From Apostichopus parvimensis (taxonomy: Eukaryota; Echinodermata; Holothuroidea; Aspidochirotida; Stichopodidae), in contig KN885363.1 in the NCBI GenBank assembly GCA_000934455.1, positions 66,398-101,387 on the forward strand: a stretch of DNA of 34,990 nt, written 5' to 3'. Position numbers and translations under genes: made by a program. Positions 23,267 to 34,467 of this stretch are shown piece by piece; the stretch's first letter is position 1; each line of letters opens with the position of its first letter. The notes beneath the pieces are model-generated. The model was not told the DNA's origin. It saw nothing but the letters and a program-made list of their open reading frames with translations, and made no database searches.

Positions 23267-23672
23267 TTTAATAGCAGTGGCGGAGCTAGGGGTATTGGTC
23301 AGGGGGGCGAGAATGGTCAGTAGGGGCGCTTTCGACACTATCTAAGCGGAACGCCACCACAGGTTGGCACGGGGCGTACAGAAATTTTTTGAGTAAAGAT
23401 ACTCCCTAGATCGCCGGAAATGACCCTTTCCGGGCCTTGCTAATTTGCAGATAAACAAGGAATAAATAGGTGTCATCGCTATTTTTCAGAAAATTACACC
23501 AACAAAATGTGACAAATGTCAATAGATCTTTGAGAGCGCAATAAAAAAGTCAATAATCGCGAATCAGTAAAAAGTGGTAAAAAGCTGAAAAGGGCGCCAG
23601 CAGTTCATTTGAGTCCGTCAGGGGGGCATCCGCCCCCTCTGACTGTATGGACGCTCCGCCACTGTTTGATAG
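23267..23672. mobile_element. hAT-type MITE with 8-bp target duplication, copy 1
   Basis: The element (23275-23664, 390 bp) starts CAGTGGCGGAGCTAGG and ends GCTCCGCCACTG, giving terminal inverted repeats of 12 bases. It is flanked by TTTAATAG (23267-23274) and TTTGATAG (23665-23672), an 8-bp duplication with one mismatch. That length is typical of hAT transposons. It encodes no transposase. A 72-codon minus-strand open frame crosses it and is a shadow. An opposite-orientation relative is at 27969-28306. Confidence 0.9.
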
Positions 23673-24128
23673 GGTATGTTTCCACCTAACATATATATGG
23701 TAACAAAGCACAACACCATGAGGTACCCACATGGGAATTAAGAGGGTTGTTTGAGTGGGGGTGTGCATGGTCTTAGGATATATGTGGGATGGGGTCTATG
23801 GGTGAGAGGGAGGTCCACCTCAAATGTCCTTGCACACTTTCATCTTTACTATGTCACATAATCTCTGCAAACCAGAATTGTACCATGCTGATATATATAC
23901 ATGTGAATTTGCACCCCAGAAGTTTATACATCTTGCATATATAATAGTCTAAACCTTGACGTGAAGGTTACAAAAAGTTACACTGCCAGGGCAATTATTC
24001 ACTTCTTTTACAAAGTACTTTGTTACCATGACAGTGTATACTGACAGTTTGCCATTCAGCTAGATTTATTTATGAATACCACACACAGTATATAAGAGTA
24101 CAGGGCATAACTTATACGGTATCACATT
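23673..24128. other. No gene supported
   Basis: Intron-like AT-rich sequence with a short AT run near 23893. The last 20 or so bases (TATACGGTATCACATTGC) are the flank shared with 2371-2450. Confidence 0.45.
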
Positions 24129-24394
24129 GCAAAATGCTATGCAAAATGGGCAAAGTGCTACACAAAATGGGCAAACTGCTATGCAAAATGGGCAAAGTGC
24201 TATGCAAATGGGCAAACTGCTATGCAAAATGGGCAAACTGCTAGGCAAAATGGGCAAAGTGCTATGCAAATCAGCAAACTGCTATGCAAAATGGGCAAAC
24301 TGCTATGCAAAATGGGCAAAGTGCTACGCAAAATGGGCAAAGTGCTATGCAAAATGGGCAAAGTGCTACGCAAAATGGACAAAGTGCTATACAA
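24129..24394 (+). repeat. 21-bp minisatellite, about 12-13 copies
   Basis: The unit is ATGCAAAATGGGCAAAGTGC plus T, with variants ending CAAACTGCT and a few with TACGCAAAA or TAGGCAAAA. Because 21 is divisible by three, long frames stay open on both strands; I read these as artefacts. Two units lose one or more A residues and create a perfect ATGCAAAT octamer, the POU-domain (Oct) binding consensus, at 24202-24209 and 24264-24271. The flanks GTATCACAT and TGCTATACAAG match 2371-2450. Confidence 0.95.
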
Positions 24395-24806
24395 GTCCGA
24401 CAATGTGTAGCAGTTTCTGCACACAGTAAACTTATTATTTTATGTTGGACCAAGTTTAGAGGCTTCAAACCTGCTATACAAAGATGTGAATACTAAATTA
24501 TTCGCTGGAGTGTACACTTTAAATTGAAGGATGACCTCATCTTGCAAATTGGTTTACAACCAAAATATAAGTAACATTGACAGAATAACTTAAAGACAGG
24601 TCTTTAGTTCACCACAAGAGTATGGAGCCATTTCAAAAGTAAAATTAAAAGAGTAAAATTTATCTGAATGTAATATTTCTTGACGAAATAAAATATAACG
24701 ATTAGGGATGGCAGTAGTCAAAATACAACATAATTTAAAGTGAGACCTTCACTTTAATATAGACTCATTCATCATTAAACTGTATATAATTGGTCTTTTT
24801 CATGAG
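24395..24806. other. No gene supported
   Basis: AT-rich intron-like DNA without open frames, splice-bounded exons or named repeats. Confidence 0.45.
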
Positions 24807-25109
24807 TTAAACACCCCAAGTGAATTCAGGATCCTGGGGTGGAAACCCATCACTGATTCCCAATCCACCTAGAGGTGGTGTTATATACTTGAACACTAGC
24901 TGTGCTCGACAAAACCAAAGGCACAGAGTGTTTCCGTGTCCTTCATACACCGATGCCACTCCAAGAATGACCCTACTGATGGCACACATTGCAGCGATGC
25001 ATTTCTCCTTACGTACATGCATGGATGGTGCCTTTCCTCTTAGATCAAACAAAATTTTGAAATTTAGATATGTTCGATAATAACAAATTTGTAATTCTTC
25101 GCTCAACAC
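24807..25109 (-). other. Unidentified 100-codon open frame, coding status uncertain
   Basis: Open on the minus strand, with an overlapping 86-codon frame on the plus strand. The minus-strand peptide includes MHVRKEKCIAAMCAISRVIL and YEGHGNTLCLWFCRAQLVFK. The tail, PPLGGLGISDGFPPQDPEF, is Gly/Pro-rich. A sub-interval from after CATCAGTAG to CCTCTAG (just before GTGGATT) could be cut out as an exon. The DNA is less AT-rich than its surroundings, so it may be a low-copy repeat or a real exon. No family is recognised. Confidence 0.25.
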
Positions 25110-26632
25110 TCTATGAGCGACTTATTATCATAACAACAACTGGAGAGACCTGAAATTTTGTTGTATTAATTTTCTTTGTTTCCTTAACACATTATTAGAA
25201 ATAAAAAGGAAGCTGTGCCAATCTGTGTCCTTTGATCATTTTGAGATCTGTCCCGTCACGCCCTCTACTTTTAATCATAGATGTCATCAACCCCCCCCCC
25301 CCCCTCTTTCCCATAAAATAAAATAGTGAGACTACTGATGACACATATATGATGGGCTCCTGTTCAATATTACGTCAAATCCCGGTGCTGTACAATGCCA
25401 GACCACTGCTGTACCCAATACTGCCTCTGACAAGCAAATAACTTTTGTCTAATACAGATAATAACTCCTCTTACCAGTGCTAGATTAAATAATGACAGTA
25501 TATTATTCTTGCCATGGGCATTCTACTAGTTTAATGGCATAATTGTAACCATGATCCTGGGCCAACTGGATGCATTCGCTGATTATGAACTGTAAATATG
25601 GTAGGCTCTTTTGGGGGAGTTCATATTAGAAGAAATCCCAGGGATATATTCATCTATTCTATATTCCAAAGATAACTGTAGGCAAAATGTTAATTTTGAT
25701 ATATATATGTATGATGCCACAAGAATAAAAAAATGGAACATGTTGAAGTGAAGCATAGCATAATTTTTCTTTTCAAAGTGATAAGTGACACATTTCGATT
25801 TTATATTAAAAGCTATAGGGTAGCATACTCCAAATACAGACCATACCAACAATCTGAATGAGTGGTTTCCCCCAGGAAAAGGGCCAAAAATTCAATGCAT
25901 GGATAATCTTCTTTTCTTTTTTTTTCTTGTTCTTTTGGACATTATCTTATTGAGAAAGATTTGTGGCTTGGATGTTTAGCTAGCAAAGACTTCTACAAGG
26001 TTCCAGAGAGCACAATTATTATCGTGAAGAAGTAAAATAATGTATGGTTTAAACAGCTAATCATCAAGGTTTAATGACTTAATAAATTGTATTACATGCC
26101 TCAATGGAAGGAGCAAACTCTCTAAATGTGTACAGTAGCATTCCAATGCTTTCAAATTCAGTTTCAGGAAATAGTTGGCGCTATGCATAAATACAAAAGT
26201 CACTGTACATGCTACAATTTTTTTTTTATTTCAACAGATGGTTGCACAATTAATGATTTGAGAATAGGGCAAAGCTCCTTTAACAGTGAATATGGTGGAA
26301 AGTGCAACATAACTTTACCAAATTTATAAGCTCAAGAGAAGCAAAGATTTCTTTTAACGAACAGACATTATGTGTGCCTTAAGGCAGGAAGTTGATGAAT
26401 TACGTTTATAGGGTGTCTTCCAATACTGTTGTTGAGTTGTGAGAACCTTGAACACAAACTAGCCATGGTTAAATTGGTTTTAATCAAATATATGAAATGT
26501 GAAGATATAATTCCTCTTAAATATTAACCTGATATTCACTGAGGCTTATAGGAATGATTTGTTTTGTTAGAAATGTTGCTGAAGAAAATGTTAAAAATGA
26601 TCCAGTTATAATTACTTATCAGATCCACCTAC
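25110..26632. other. Intron-like sequence downstream of the last confident exon
   Basis: This follows the GTAGGT donor at 26632 on the minus strand. It contains a 14-C tract at 25291-25304 and scattered T runs. I see no further exon here in phase 0. Confidence 0.5.
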
Positions 26633-27208
26633 CTTTTTGCTGGTTTTACTGAGACGCTTGACGGGGAACATGACCAGCTGATCTGCTTCGAGTCCCTCAC
26701 AAATGTGAACGTATTTCTCCTTCAGATGTCGGACTTTGCCTTCGTCCTCCCTCATCGCCCAGTTAATCCCTTTCAGATGCATCCTCACCAACTTCAACAC
26801 CAATGGATGCTGTGCTTGCTGCATTGGAAGACAATGGTTAACGATCGTCATAGAGTCCTGCTGTTCACTCGGGTAGCTTATACACGCTTCCTTTCTGCTT
26901 TGCTGACCGGATCGGAAATTCCTCGGTACCGTGCCAAACTTTCCAAGGAAGGGAACGTCCCTAGTAGAGGAAGAGAGAACGTTTGGTTCTGAGTTTCTCC
27001 CCTTTCGTCTTAAAGTCCAAAATGCGAACAGACCGTTGAATATTGTTGCCTCTGCTTGATCAGAGAGGAGGTCGGTTTCTTGGACTAGTCCATGTCTGGT
27101 CAATAGACAAGGATTGCAATATGCTTCCACCTGGATCTGAAGAGCGGCCAACTTGGCAGCCGTTTCTGTGTTGCATGCCAAATCTCCGGTAGAAATCTTC
27201 TTCTGCCA
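26633..27208 (-). CDS. Exon of a multidomain signalling protein, FERM F2-like start
   Basis: A 576-base internal exon with an excellent acceptor (CATTTTTTTTCAG) and a good donor (AAAAAG then GTAGGT), in phase 0 at both ends. It encodes 192 residues. Residues 3-28 (KKISTGDL followed by AAKLAALQIQVE) resemble the start of a FERM F2 lobe, where a basic residue run, a short G-D/R-L turn and an Ala/Leu-rich helix are usual. The next part (FNGLFAFWTLRRKGRNS) is followed by a polar linker of about 45 residues. The last 70 residues are helical-looking and charged (KLVRMHLKGINWAMREDE, KEKYVHICEGLEADQ). FERM domains commonly bind membrane phosphoinositides or receptor tails; that role here is inference. 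The exon follows the REM-like exons in the same phase. An unseen exon could lie in the 3.2-kb intron. Confidence 0.85.
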
Positions 27209-30200
27209 CTGAAAAAAAATGATTAAACCAAAGATATTAGAAATATTACACATATCACAAGAATTTCAACTAAATGATACAGACGTACTTGCATCAAAGG
27301 ATAAATTTGAACAAACCTGAAGAAAGATATTTTTTAGATCCACTAATCTCAGAAAGTTTCAAGCTTTGTGTCTGTATGTATACTGGAAGTGCAAATAATA
27401 CTGGTTTTAAAATAAGCTTGGTCAGAATTTGACTGGCTACTTCATCACAGTCGCACATCTACAGGGTCCAGCAACTTCACAGTAAACTTCAAATAAACAG
27501 GTTTACGTACACAGAGGTCAGTCCAGTGCGGCAAAACAAATGTATTAAAACAATGATATTGTACATAGCTTTTACAAAGGAGATGCTTTAAGTGTCCTTT
27601 GACAATATCATTTTCTCTTTTTCATAAATTGTGCCTTCTTTGATGTTGTTGATTATATTTAATGAAGTCTGATCAGTCAAAAACATTAAATGTTTTTTAT
27701 TAGTTGAAAGAAACAAGCACATAATTGTTGAAAAATTTATAATGAATTAAAGTTATTTGCATTTTAAATATAGACAACTACATAAAGAACTTAACAGCCT
27801 AGCTGCAGGGGATCTTGCATCTGCTGCAGCTTTTCTCTCTGACACAGTGCAGCCGCTGGTTGGTTTAGTTACTTTGGTCCGGTTCGGTTCAGCTACTTTT
27901 TAAGTTCAATTTAGTTTAGCCGAGTTTAGAGGTAATGCCATCTATCCATGGAAGACTCCGCTCAACATCGGTGGCGGAGCTTCCATACAGTCAGAGGGGC
28001 GGATGACCCCCCTGACAGACTGAAATGGACTGCTGGCGCACTTTACAGCTTTTTTACCACTTTTTACTTATTCGCGATTATTGACTTTTTTATTGCGCTC
28101 TCATCTACCTATTGACATTTGTCACATTATCTGCAAATTTAGCAAGGCCCGGAAAGGGTCATTTTCTGCGATCTAGGGAGTATCTTTACTCATAAATTTT
28201 GTGTACGCTCCACGCCAACCTGTGGTGGCCCTCCGCTTAGATAGTGTCGAAAGCGCCCCTACAGACCTTTCTCAACCTCTGACCAATACCCCTAGCTCCG
28301 CCACTGCAGTGAATTTCTAGACAAGTTCAGAGAATCTATCTCTTGGTGGATCTTATGAACTGTGAACGGAAATGATTGCTTACTTCACCTGCACTGATTT
28401 CTACTGAACTCTGACATACTTAAAACTTATATCTCAGTTTTACCCTGAAATTCTTCAACTATTACAGATAATCACATGCCACAATGGAAGACTTACTATC
28501 AAAGGCAAGTGCCTCCAATTCGTTCTTATCTTAAGCTTAAAGGGTAACAAAGGCTAATAAGGCGATATTGGAAATATTGTGAAGTACATAACCCCCCTGG
28601 AGGATTATAGAACCAAATTTATTAAACATGAGTGTTCTAAAAAATCCCCTCGAGCAATCACAAAATATTCCAACTGCGTCCCCGACAATTTAATAACAAT
28701 AATACTATGTTCTGTTCTTTTAGTTATTTCCAAGAAACTGAGAGCAAAGATGGAATGGCCAAGAAAAAGATGAAAATAAATCAAACTGTTTGAGGACAAA
28801 TTAGAACTCCAAACCAACCCAAAATCTAATTTTCTTCTCAACATGCAATTCCTTGCTTCCAGAATGCAATCATTTTTAGCAAAGAAATTGAAAAGTAAAG
28901 CTGACAGTTTGACATTTGGAACCTCCAAAAGAATTTCCCGTTTGCACATATGCCGTTCATCTTTTTTAGATTAAGGTAAGACTTTGGCATTTGTTGAAGG
29001 CTTCTGCGATTCTGCAGTCGATAACTATATTACAAAATGAAAAGGTCTTAAAATCTTGTAACGTTTTCGAGGTTTCCACACGTTAGTTACCAATGAAATT
29101 GTTACATTATCAGCCAGTGTTTCAACTTTCAATTTATTTTATAAGGTTCATTTTGGGGGGGGGGGGGGGGGGGGTTCTCTGTTCATTATGTACAAGAGCA
29201 CCAAACCCTGTGATATGTGGAACTAATTCAACTAATGTCTATTAAGGCTAACTTCTTACATTTTTCTTTTAAAAATGGAGATTTGAGACCAAATTAACCC
29301 AAGTTTTTGAAGGTTTTACAGGCATGGGGTCCAAACAAGTGTGAATATTACAAGTGTGCATGGTTTGATTTAGATTGATACAAGATTTGGAACCACAAGG
29401 CAAAGAATAACTGGACATGTTTTCTCTTCAATTCCTACGGAAGCCTCAAAAAGATAACGACAATATAAAGGTGTAAAGATTTGATGATATAATGTTATGG
29501 CATAAACAAATATTATCTGATATAAAGGATTTTTTTTTATTTATTTTTTTTATTTACAGCCTCTTATAAACATCCACCCACACTAATGACCTTTAAATTA
29601 ACGGTCCTGTTTCTACGAGCAAAATGAACCAAACCTATCTCTTTATCATGAAAGACATCAGAACCAAAAGAGTTTGTGCGTACGATAGCCAAACATACTG
29701 GTTAATACTCTTCACTTAAAGGGAGAGGATAAATTGCAGCAACAAATGAAACGTCTATGAATGGTACCAAACGTTACATGCGGAAGCCATTGTTGATTTA
29801 TGGCTTCGTGAAAACTTGTCCACACAGAGAATGTCACAAAATTACAAATAGACCATGCAAATAGAAATTTCAAATTGCCAAAAGAAATGCTGAAAGGTGT
29901 GTAATAAAGTTTTCATTCTTGGTGACCAGTTTGAAATACCAAGCAGTGGTTTGTTCTACTACTTTAAGAACTGTTACTTTATTCTGTCTTTTACTATTAA
30001 CAACATGTTATTATTAAATACAAATTCAGAAGTAATTGCACCCTGATTCTAAACTAAAACAATCCCAGATATTAAGGTCAGTTAAAAATGTTTAGTGATT
30101 TAGGACTTCTGAAAACAACTGAAACAAGAAAAAAATTTGGAAAGGTTTTTTTTTTTTTTTTCACTTTTGCCATAATAAGATCATTTTTACAAAGTTATAC

Positions 30201-30443
30201 TGAAGTTGATATATATATGTTTTCAACCAGTCACAAAATAATATGAAAATGTGGAATATCAAGTTATTCATAATGCAAATGATAGTTTGGCAAAATTGTC
30301 GAACAATTTATTGAGTTTGTGATCCCTAAAGTCCACCTTCAGGCAGAAAAAACAAAGTTGAAGAACGGAAGCAATATCATTCATGACTAAAAAATTAAAA
30401 GTTGAGAAAGTATATTTTTGTGACGGTAACATCATTACTATAC
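27209..30443 (-). other. Intron between the second and third confident exons
   Basis: It is bounded by CAG then GTATAG at 30443 and by the polypyrimidine acceptor at 27209. It contains a MITE relative (27969-28306), a 20-G tract (29155-29174) and A/T runs. A 114-codon minus-strand open frame at 28949-28605 shows no domain and no good splice sites, so I take it as chance. Small exons cannot be excluded. Confidence 0.6.
27969..28306 (-). mobile_element. hAT-type MITE, copy 2, inverted relative to copy 1
   Basis: It begins CGGTGGCGGAGC and ends GCTCCGCCACTG. Its body is the reverse complement of 23275-23664 with point changes, and it lacks about 50 bases around the AACAAGGAATAAATAGG segment of copy 1. 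Shared blocks include TTGACTTTTTTATTGCGCTC and GATCTAGGGAGTATCTTTAC. No convincing target duplication is visible (CTCAACAT against CAGTGAAT). It sits inside an intron of the REM/FERM-like gene. Confidence 0.9.
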
Positions 30444-30887
30444 CTGCTTGAAATCTCTATCAAGGTTAGCGCTGCTTTCAATAGTTTGGGAGTCCGAACC
30501 ACTCTTTAAAGATAACAGATTCAAGAAAGTTTTTGGGATTTTGCTGGGAGTGCCTCCAGATATGCGATCCAGGCTCCTTCCACTACCTCTAAGCCTCTCA
30601 TCTCTACACAATCTGGCAGGAGAATGCATCTCTTGAAGTTGAGGAGGGGAACTGGTGGTTCGATTCACCAGACGTTTCACAGAAAAGCCTCTCTTGGTGA
30701 GACCTTGGACCACTATACCAGATTTGATCTTTCTGAATGTGGTATGCAGATTGACCGTCGTTGGATGGTCCTTCAGTTTCATTTCCCCGAGGAGATTCAC
30801 CAGAGACTGAGTTCCTTTCTCCGCAGTGGCATCACGAACAAAGTCTTGTGGATAGCATCGAAGCCATTGGTCCAGGAGAGTTAACAC
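30444..30887 (-). CDS. Exon with the second half of a REM (RasGEF-N)-like domain
   Basis: A 444-base internal exon with acceptor CGATGTCTAG and donor CAG then GTATAG, phase 0 at both ends, encoding 148 residues. It starts VLTLLDQWLRCYPQDFVRD, which fits the conserved helix of RasGEF N-terminal domains, where a valine/leucine-rich segment is followed by W, a short gap and a P-x-D/E-F motif. After a further helix (LVNLLGEMKLKDH) come TFRKIKSGIVVQGL and the basic KRGFSVKRLVNR. The last 60 or so residues are Ser/Arg/Pro-rich and probably disordered, with possible phosphorylation sites. In known exchange factors the REM region braces the catalytic domain; no catalytic RasGEF (CDC25) domain is visible in this window. 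The first codon is valine, so no start codon lies here. Confidence 0.87.
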
Positions 30888-33077
30888 CTAGACATCGAAC
30901 CAAGAAAAAACATGTGATAGTAAGTAGCGTATCATATTGATTGGGAATCAGATTGATAAGGAAAGTATCAAAGCAAGGTATAGCTGCTTTTGTGAGTCAC
31001 TGAACATTTTTGCTTCACATTATTTGTATATTTCACTTACTTGATAATACAAAGAAATACATTGTAATAAACTACATTACAATGATTTAAAAACAATTGT
31101 AGAGTAATCAAACATAAAAAAAGGAAAAACAGAAAGAAAAAAGAGAAACTTGTTCATTGAAGTCTGCATTCTTGGTAAATAAGAGAATTTGTGGGATGTA
31201 ATTAATGACTGGTATATAGGTATTTTCAGTACATGTCACAGCATGGGATTAAATGTCAGAGTCTGACTAGCAATCAGAGGTGTAGGGAGGTATTTCTGAT
31301 GGAGGGTTTAATGTATGTTATTGGTTATGGCTTGCAAGGTGCCAACAACCAACACTGCTGAGATACAGGGGCAGCGCCCTGTTGGGCAAAAGCCCTCGCA
31401 AGCTGCAGCATTTCAGAGATATTTCTTGTTCTATCCTAGTGATTTACAAACACAAACCATGTCAGAAAGAGGGATTTCTCTGAAATTTCTTGGGAATGTA
31501 TTTTATATATAGAACAATGGGACTTGATGTGCCAATCAACAGTAACTACATCCTTTAATTCTATTAATCTTTCTACAGGTTTAAACACAAATTCCATGAA
31601 AAGACATGACATCTTGCAGTGGAACTAGTCATGGGATGGGTTTCAACTCCAGAAGGGAATTGGACACAAAGACATGCACACTGAGAAAAAAATCTGTGTT
31701 GAGGAAAGTTTGGATGTGCAGAGATAAAAATCTTCATTCAATGATTGCAGGAATATCTTGTATCTACCCCTAAAGCAGATGACTGCTGTATGAGTTGTAT
31801 TACTTAGACCTCTGGTATTCAAACATTTTGCTTGGTGAACTCTCATTGTTAAGCACCAATATCATCATGGCAACCCTCCAGCAGCAGTTATCTGTTAAGT
31901 AACCTAGTATCTACAGGGCTCCCTTTTTTATATTATTTATGATGTTTAGCAGAAAAATAGTGTTATATTTTTCAAATGTTGAAGTAATTTTATGTTCCAG
32001 ATTTTCCACTCTATTTTTTCCAAAAATATCAGCATTTTCTTTTTCTTCTGAAGTTTTTTGCCTGCCTATTAAAAAAATTGTGGTGACCCTAAAAAGGGTT
32101 GCAACCCCCACTTTGTGATACCAGGGGTTTATGCCATGTCAGATTGCAGGAAGAAAATATACACTGCAGCAGCAGAAAACCCTGATTGACATGAGTAGTC
32201 TACATATAGTCTGGCTGCACAGAGACGGATCATTTCCTTAGTAAACAGCACCAAAGTCAGCTACAGCTAGGGTCCTGGGTTATTTATGATTGAACACAGA
32301 ACATGTTTTGGTAGAGTTAATAATAAAATTACAATTATAGGATGACTTTAGGCAAAACATTTATGTTTGATATGTTGTACACCGTTAAATAATACTGCCG
32401 TCAGTCTAGGTTGTATTTCTATATTACTTTTCATTTATGAAATATGACCCTTTAAACATCTGTGTTCATCAAGTAATACTATATAGTGCAATCCTCAGAT
32501 GAAACACCAAATCACAAAGAGGAAAATATGAGACTCTTATGGCCTCAAAGGACATGTTTACAATGTATTACAAGTTTGTCAAGGATAAATGGTGTTGAAG
32601 TCCATGTTTTGAAGAATGTTTTGGTTAAGTTATTCAAATTTATAAAACAACGGATTAACATTAACATTTAGGCCTACTCTAAGAAGACAACATCATCACC
32701 AAATTAGCTGTTAAAGGATCTTTCCAGAGTTTGAGCATAATCTGAAGGTGAATATCTTGAAAATTGGGAATAGCTATAGAAACATTACTAGCGCTCACAT
32801 TTTCCATTTTTCTTGGACTGTAACATATCAAGATTAAAAATATGCCTTAATTCATCCTTCAACACAGGATAGGCCTCTACTGAGGTCCAGGGGCAAAGGT
32901 CGTCAATTTGACCTTAAAGGAGCAATTCCAGACATTTCACATACGAATTAAAAGTAAATGAGCTGAAACCAGAGTAGATAAATGAAACATGAGAGGGGGA
33001 TATAATAATAAAGTTTCGTGAACTATGACACATCCAAACTAAATTCCTCCCCAAGTCGTTCTATATAAACTACTTAC
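30888..33077 (-). other. Intron between the first and second confident exons
   Basis: Bounded by GAT then GTAAGT at 33077 and by the acceptor at 30888. The interior is AT-rich. The region at 31260-31400 and the segment near 32070-32110 (TGGTGACCCTAAAAAGGGTT) look like old dispersed repeats but cannot be assigned. Short open frames here lack splice support. Confidence 0.6.
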
Positions 33078-33266
33078 ATCATTAACTTCTGCAGTACCAG
33101 CCATGTTGCACTTTCCCTTTGATGCCTTCTTACTTTGGTCATACAGTCTGAGGTAGGTCTGAATAATATTAAGGATTATCTGGGTGTGGACCATGAACGG
33201 CACAATCTCCAGAAATAGCTGCCATTGATTATTGACGGAAATACCAGAGGATGTGGACAGAAAGCT
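33078..33266 (-). CDS. Exon with the first half of a REM (RasGEF-N)-like domain
   Basis: A 189-base internal exon with acceptor CTCCTTTAG and consensus donor GAT then GTAAGT, phase 0, encoding 63 residues. The central part, FLEIVPFMVHTQIILNIIQT followed by YLRLYDQ, resembles the REM segment in which an aromatic-F-M motif is followed by a leucine-rich helix ending in an R/Q-x-Y word. It leads directly into the VLTLLDQWL helix of the next exon. A polar, Lys-rich loop (DQSKKASKGKCNMAGTAE) separates the two, as is common in this domain. The join D|V is in frame. Earlier exons must lie further right. Confidence 0.85.
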
Positions 33267-34167
33267 CTAAAGGAGGACAAAAATGGATTATAATGACTTC
33301 AGATCAACAGAGTTAAAAAGAAAAAGACATTTTAACCAACAGAATAATGGTTCTTTCTTCTTTTATTTGTAATTGTATGAAAGAACTGAATTGAACCAGT
33401 CTTGTGATTATATATGTAACCATGACAGCTCTTCGGTTATACCTTCTTGGTCTCTCTCACAGAACAATTAGCTTGCGAATTGCAGGCAGAAATTTCTGTT
33501 AGCTTGCAAATCAGGCTTTTTATCTTAGCACGCAACTTCGCTTTACACAGGGTTAGAATGGTTTGCGAACGAAAGCATAGCGATCAAGTTATGTCTGCAT
33601 ATGTTAATTGCTAGCTAGCGAGATTCTGACATCTTCTGCATGCTAATTCGAAACTCACAGCCACCCCAATTCTTTAATGAAATATTCTTCAATGTCACTC
33701 TGGGAACAACTTAATGAACATTGCTTAATCTAGCTAGGTAAAGTGATAATTTGGGTTCTCTTTGGCCCTGCTTTGCTCTTTATACCAATGTTAAATTTCT
33801 GTCTAATTGAGAATCTCTGATTCCCAATATAGAAGAAAAAATTTGCCATCATTCAGCCAATTTTTGGCACTATAAAAATTTTGAGGAAATACTGATAACA
33901 TTGATTCATGATCAATCTAAAAATCTTTGTTTTTCATCGTAAATGTTCCATAAGGTGTACCAAATTGAACTTATCATGATTGAGGAGGATTGCATAAAAT
34001 TGAAATTATGGAATTTAATCAGTAAATTCCCTGCAAGCTTCTTTTTTTTTCTTCTCCAAGTTATGACATCATGCTGAGATGTCATTACATGTATGCAATG
34101 ATCTGATCTCAGTGTGTACGTCTCTGTATAAATGAACAGTCGTATATTTACAAGTACCCTATTGACG
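33267..34167. other. No exon supported; intron-like
   Basis: AT-rich DNA upstream of the first confident exon on the minus strand. A 92-codon minus-strand frame at 34190-33912 runs through a Lys tract and has no recognisable domain. Confidence 0.45.
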
Positions 34168-34467
34168 TCAAGAAGAGAAATAAATCTCACGTCTAGGCAC
34201 TGAGCTCATGTATATACCCCTTCTGATAAATACTTTGATCCACGGCAATTCATTAACAGACAAAGAGACAATTTCACTCAACGACTTGCTCTCCTCGAGG
34301 ATCCTCCGTAAAGTCATATAGAAAGGAGATATCTCTTAATATCTATTGGAGTTATTCCACAGAGGATATCAGGTTTGACTTTAGTGTATCGCATTTTCTG
34401 GACTGTTCTTTGAAGATTTTCGACACTGATGAAACTTTCGGAATAATTACATCGTAATGAGACTTCT
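34168..34467 (-). other. Coding-like region in two overlapping frames, possible frameshifted exon
   Basis: One minus-strand frame (34467-34314) ends in a protein-like stretch, SVENLQRTVQKMRYTKVKPD then ILCGITPIDIKRYLLSI, before a TGA. A second frame (34335-34168), offset by one base, picks up with TLRRILEESKSLSEIVSLSV and NELPWIKVFIRRG. Together they read as one protein segment broken by a single-base shift near 34320-34335. No clean splice sites frame it. It may be an upstream exon of the REM/FERM-like gene with an assembly error, a pseudogene, or chance. Confidence 0.3.

Noticed and set aside
24066..24496. Overlapping open frames of 62-100 codons on both strands through the 21-bp minisatellite, encoding MQNGQ-type or PFCIALC-type repeats
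   Set aside because: The 21-bp period keeps frames open automatically, and there is no start context, splice site or domain.
26705..26992. 95-codon plus-strand open frame
   Set aside because: Shadow of the minus-strand FERM-like exon, which has proper splice sites.
28605..28949. 114-codon minus-strand open frame inside the intron
   Set aside because: No good acceptor or donor in phase 0 and no domain; hydrophobic composition typical of chance frames in AT-rich DNA.
30448..30884. Plus-strand open frames opposite the REM-like exon
   Set aside because: Shadows of the minus-strand exon.
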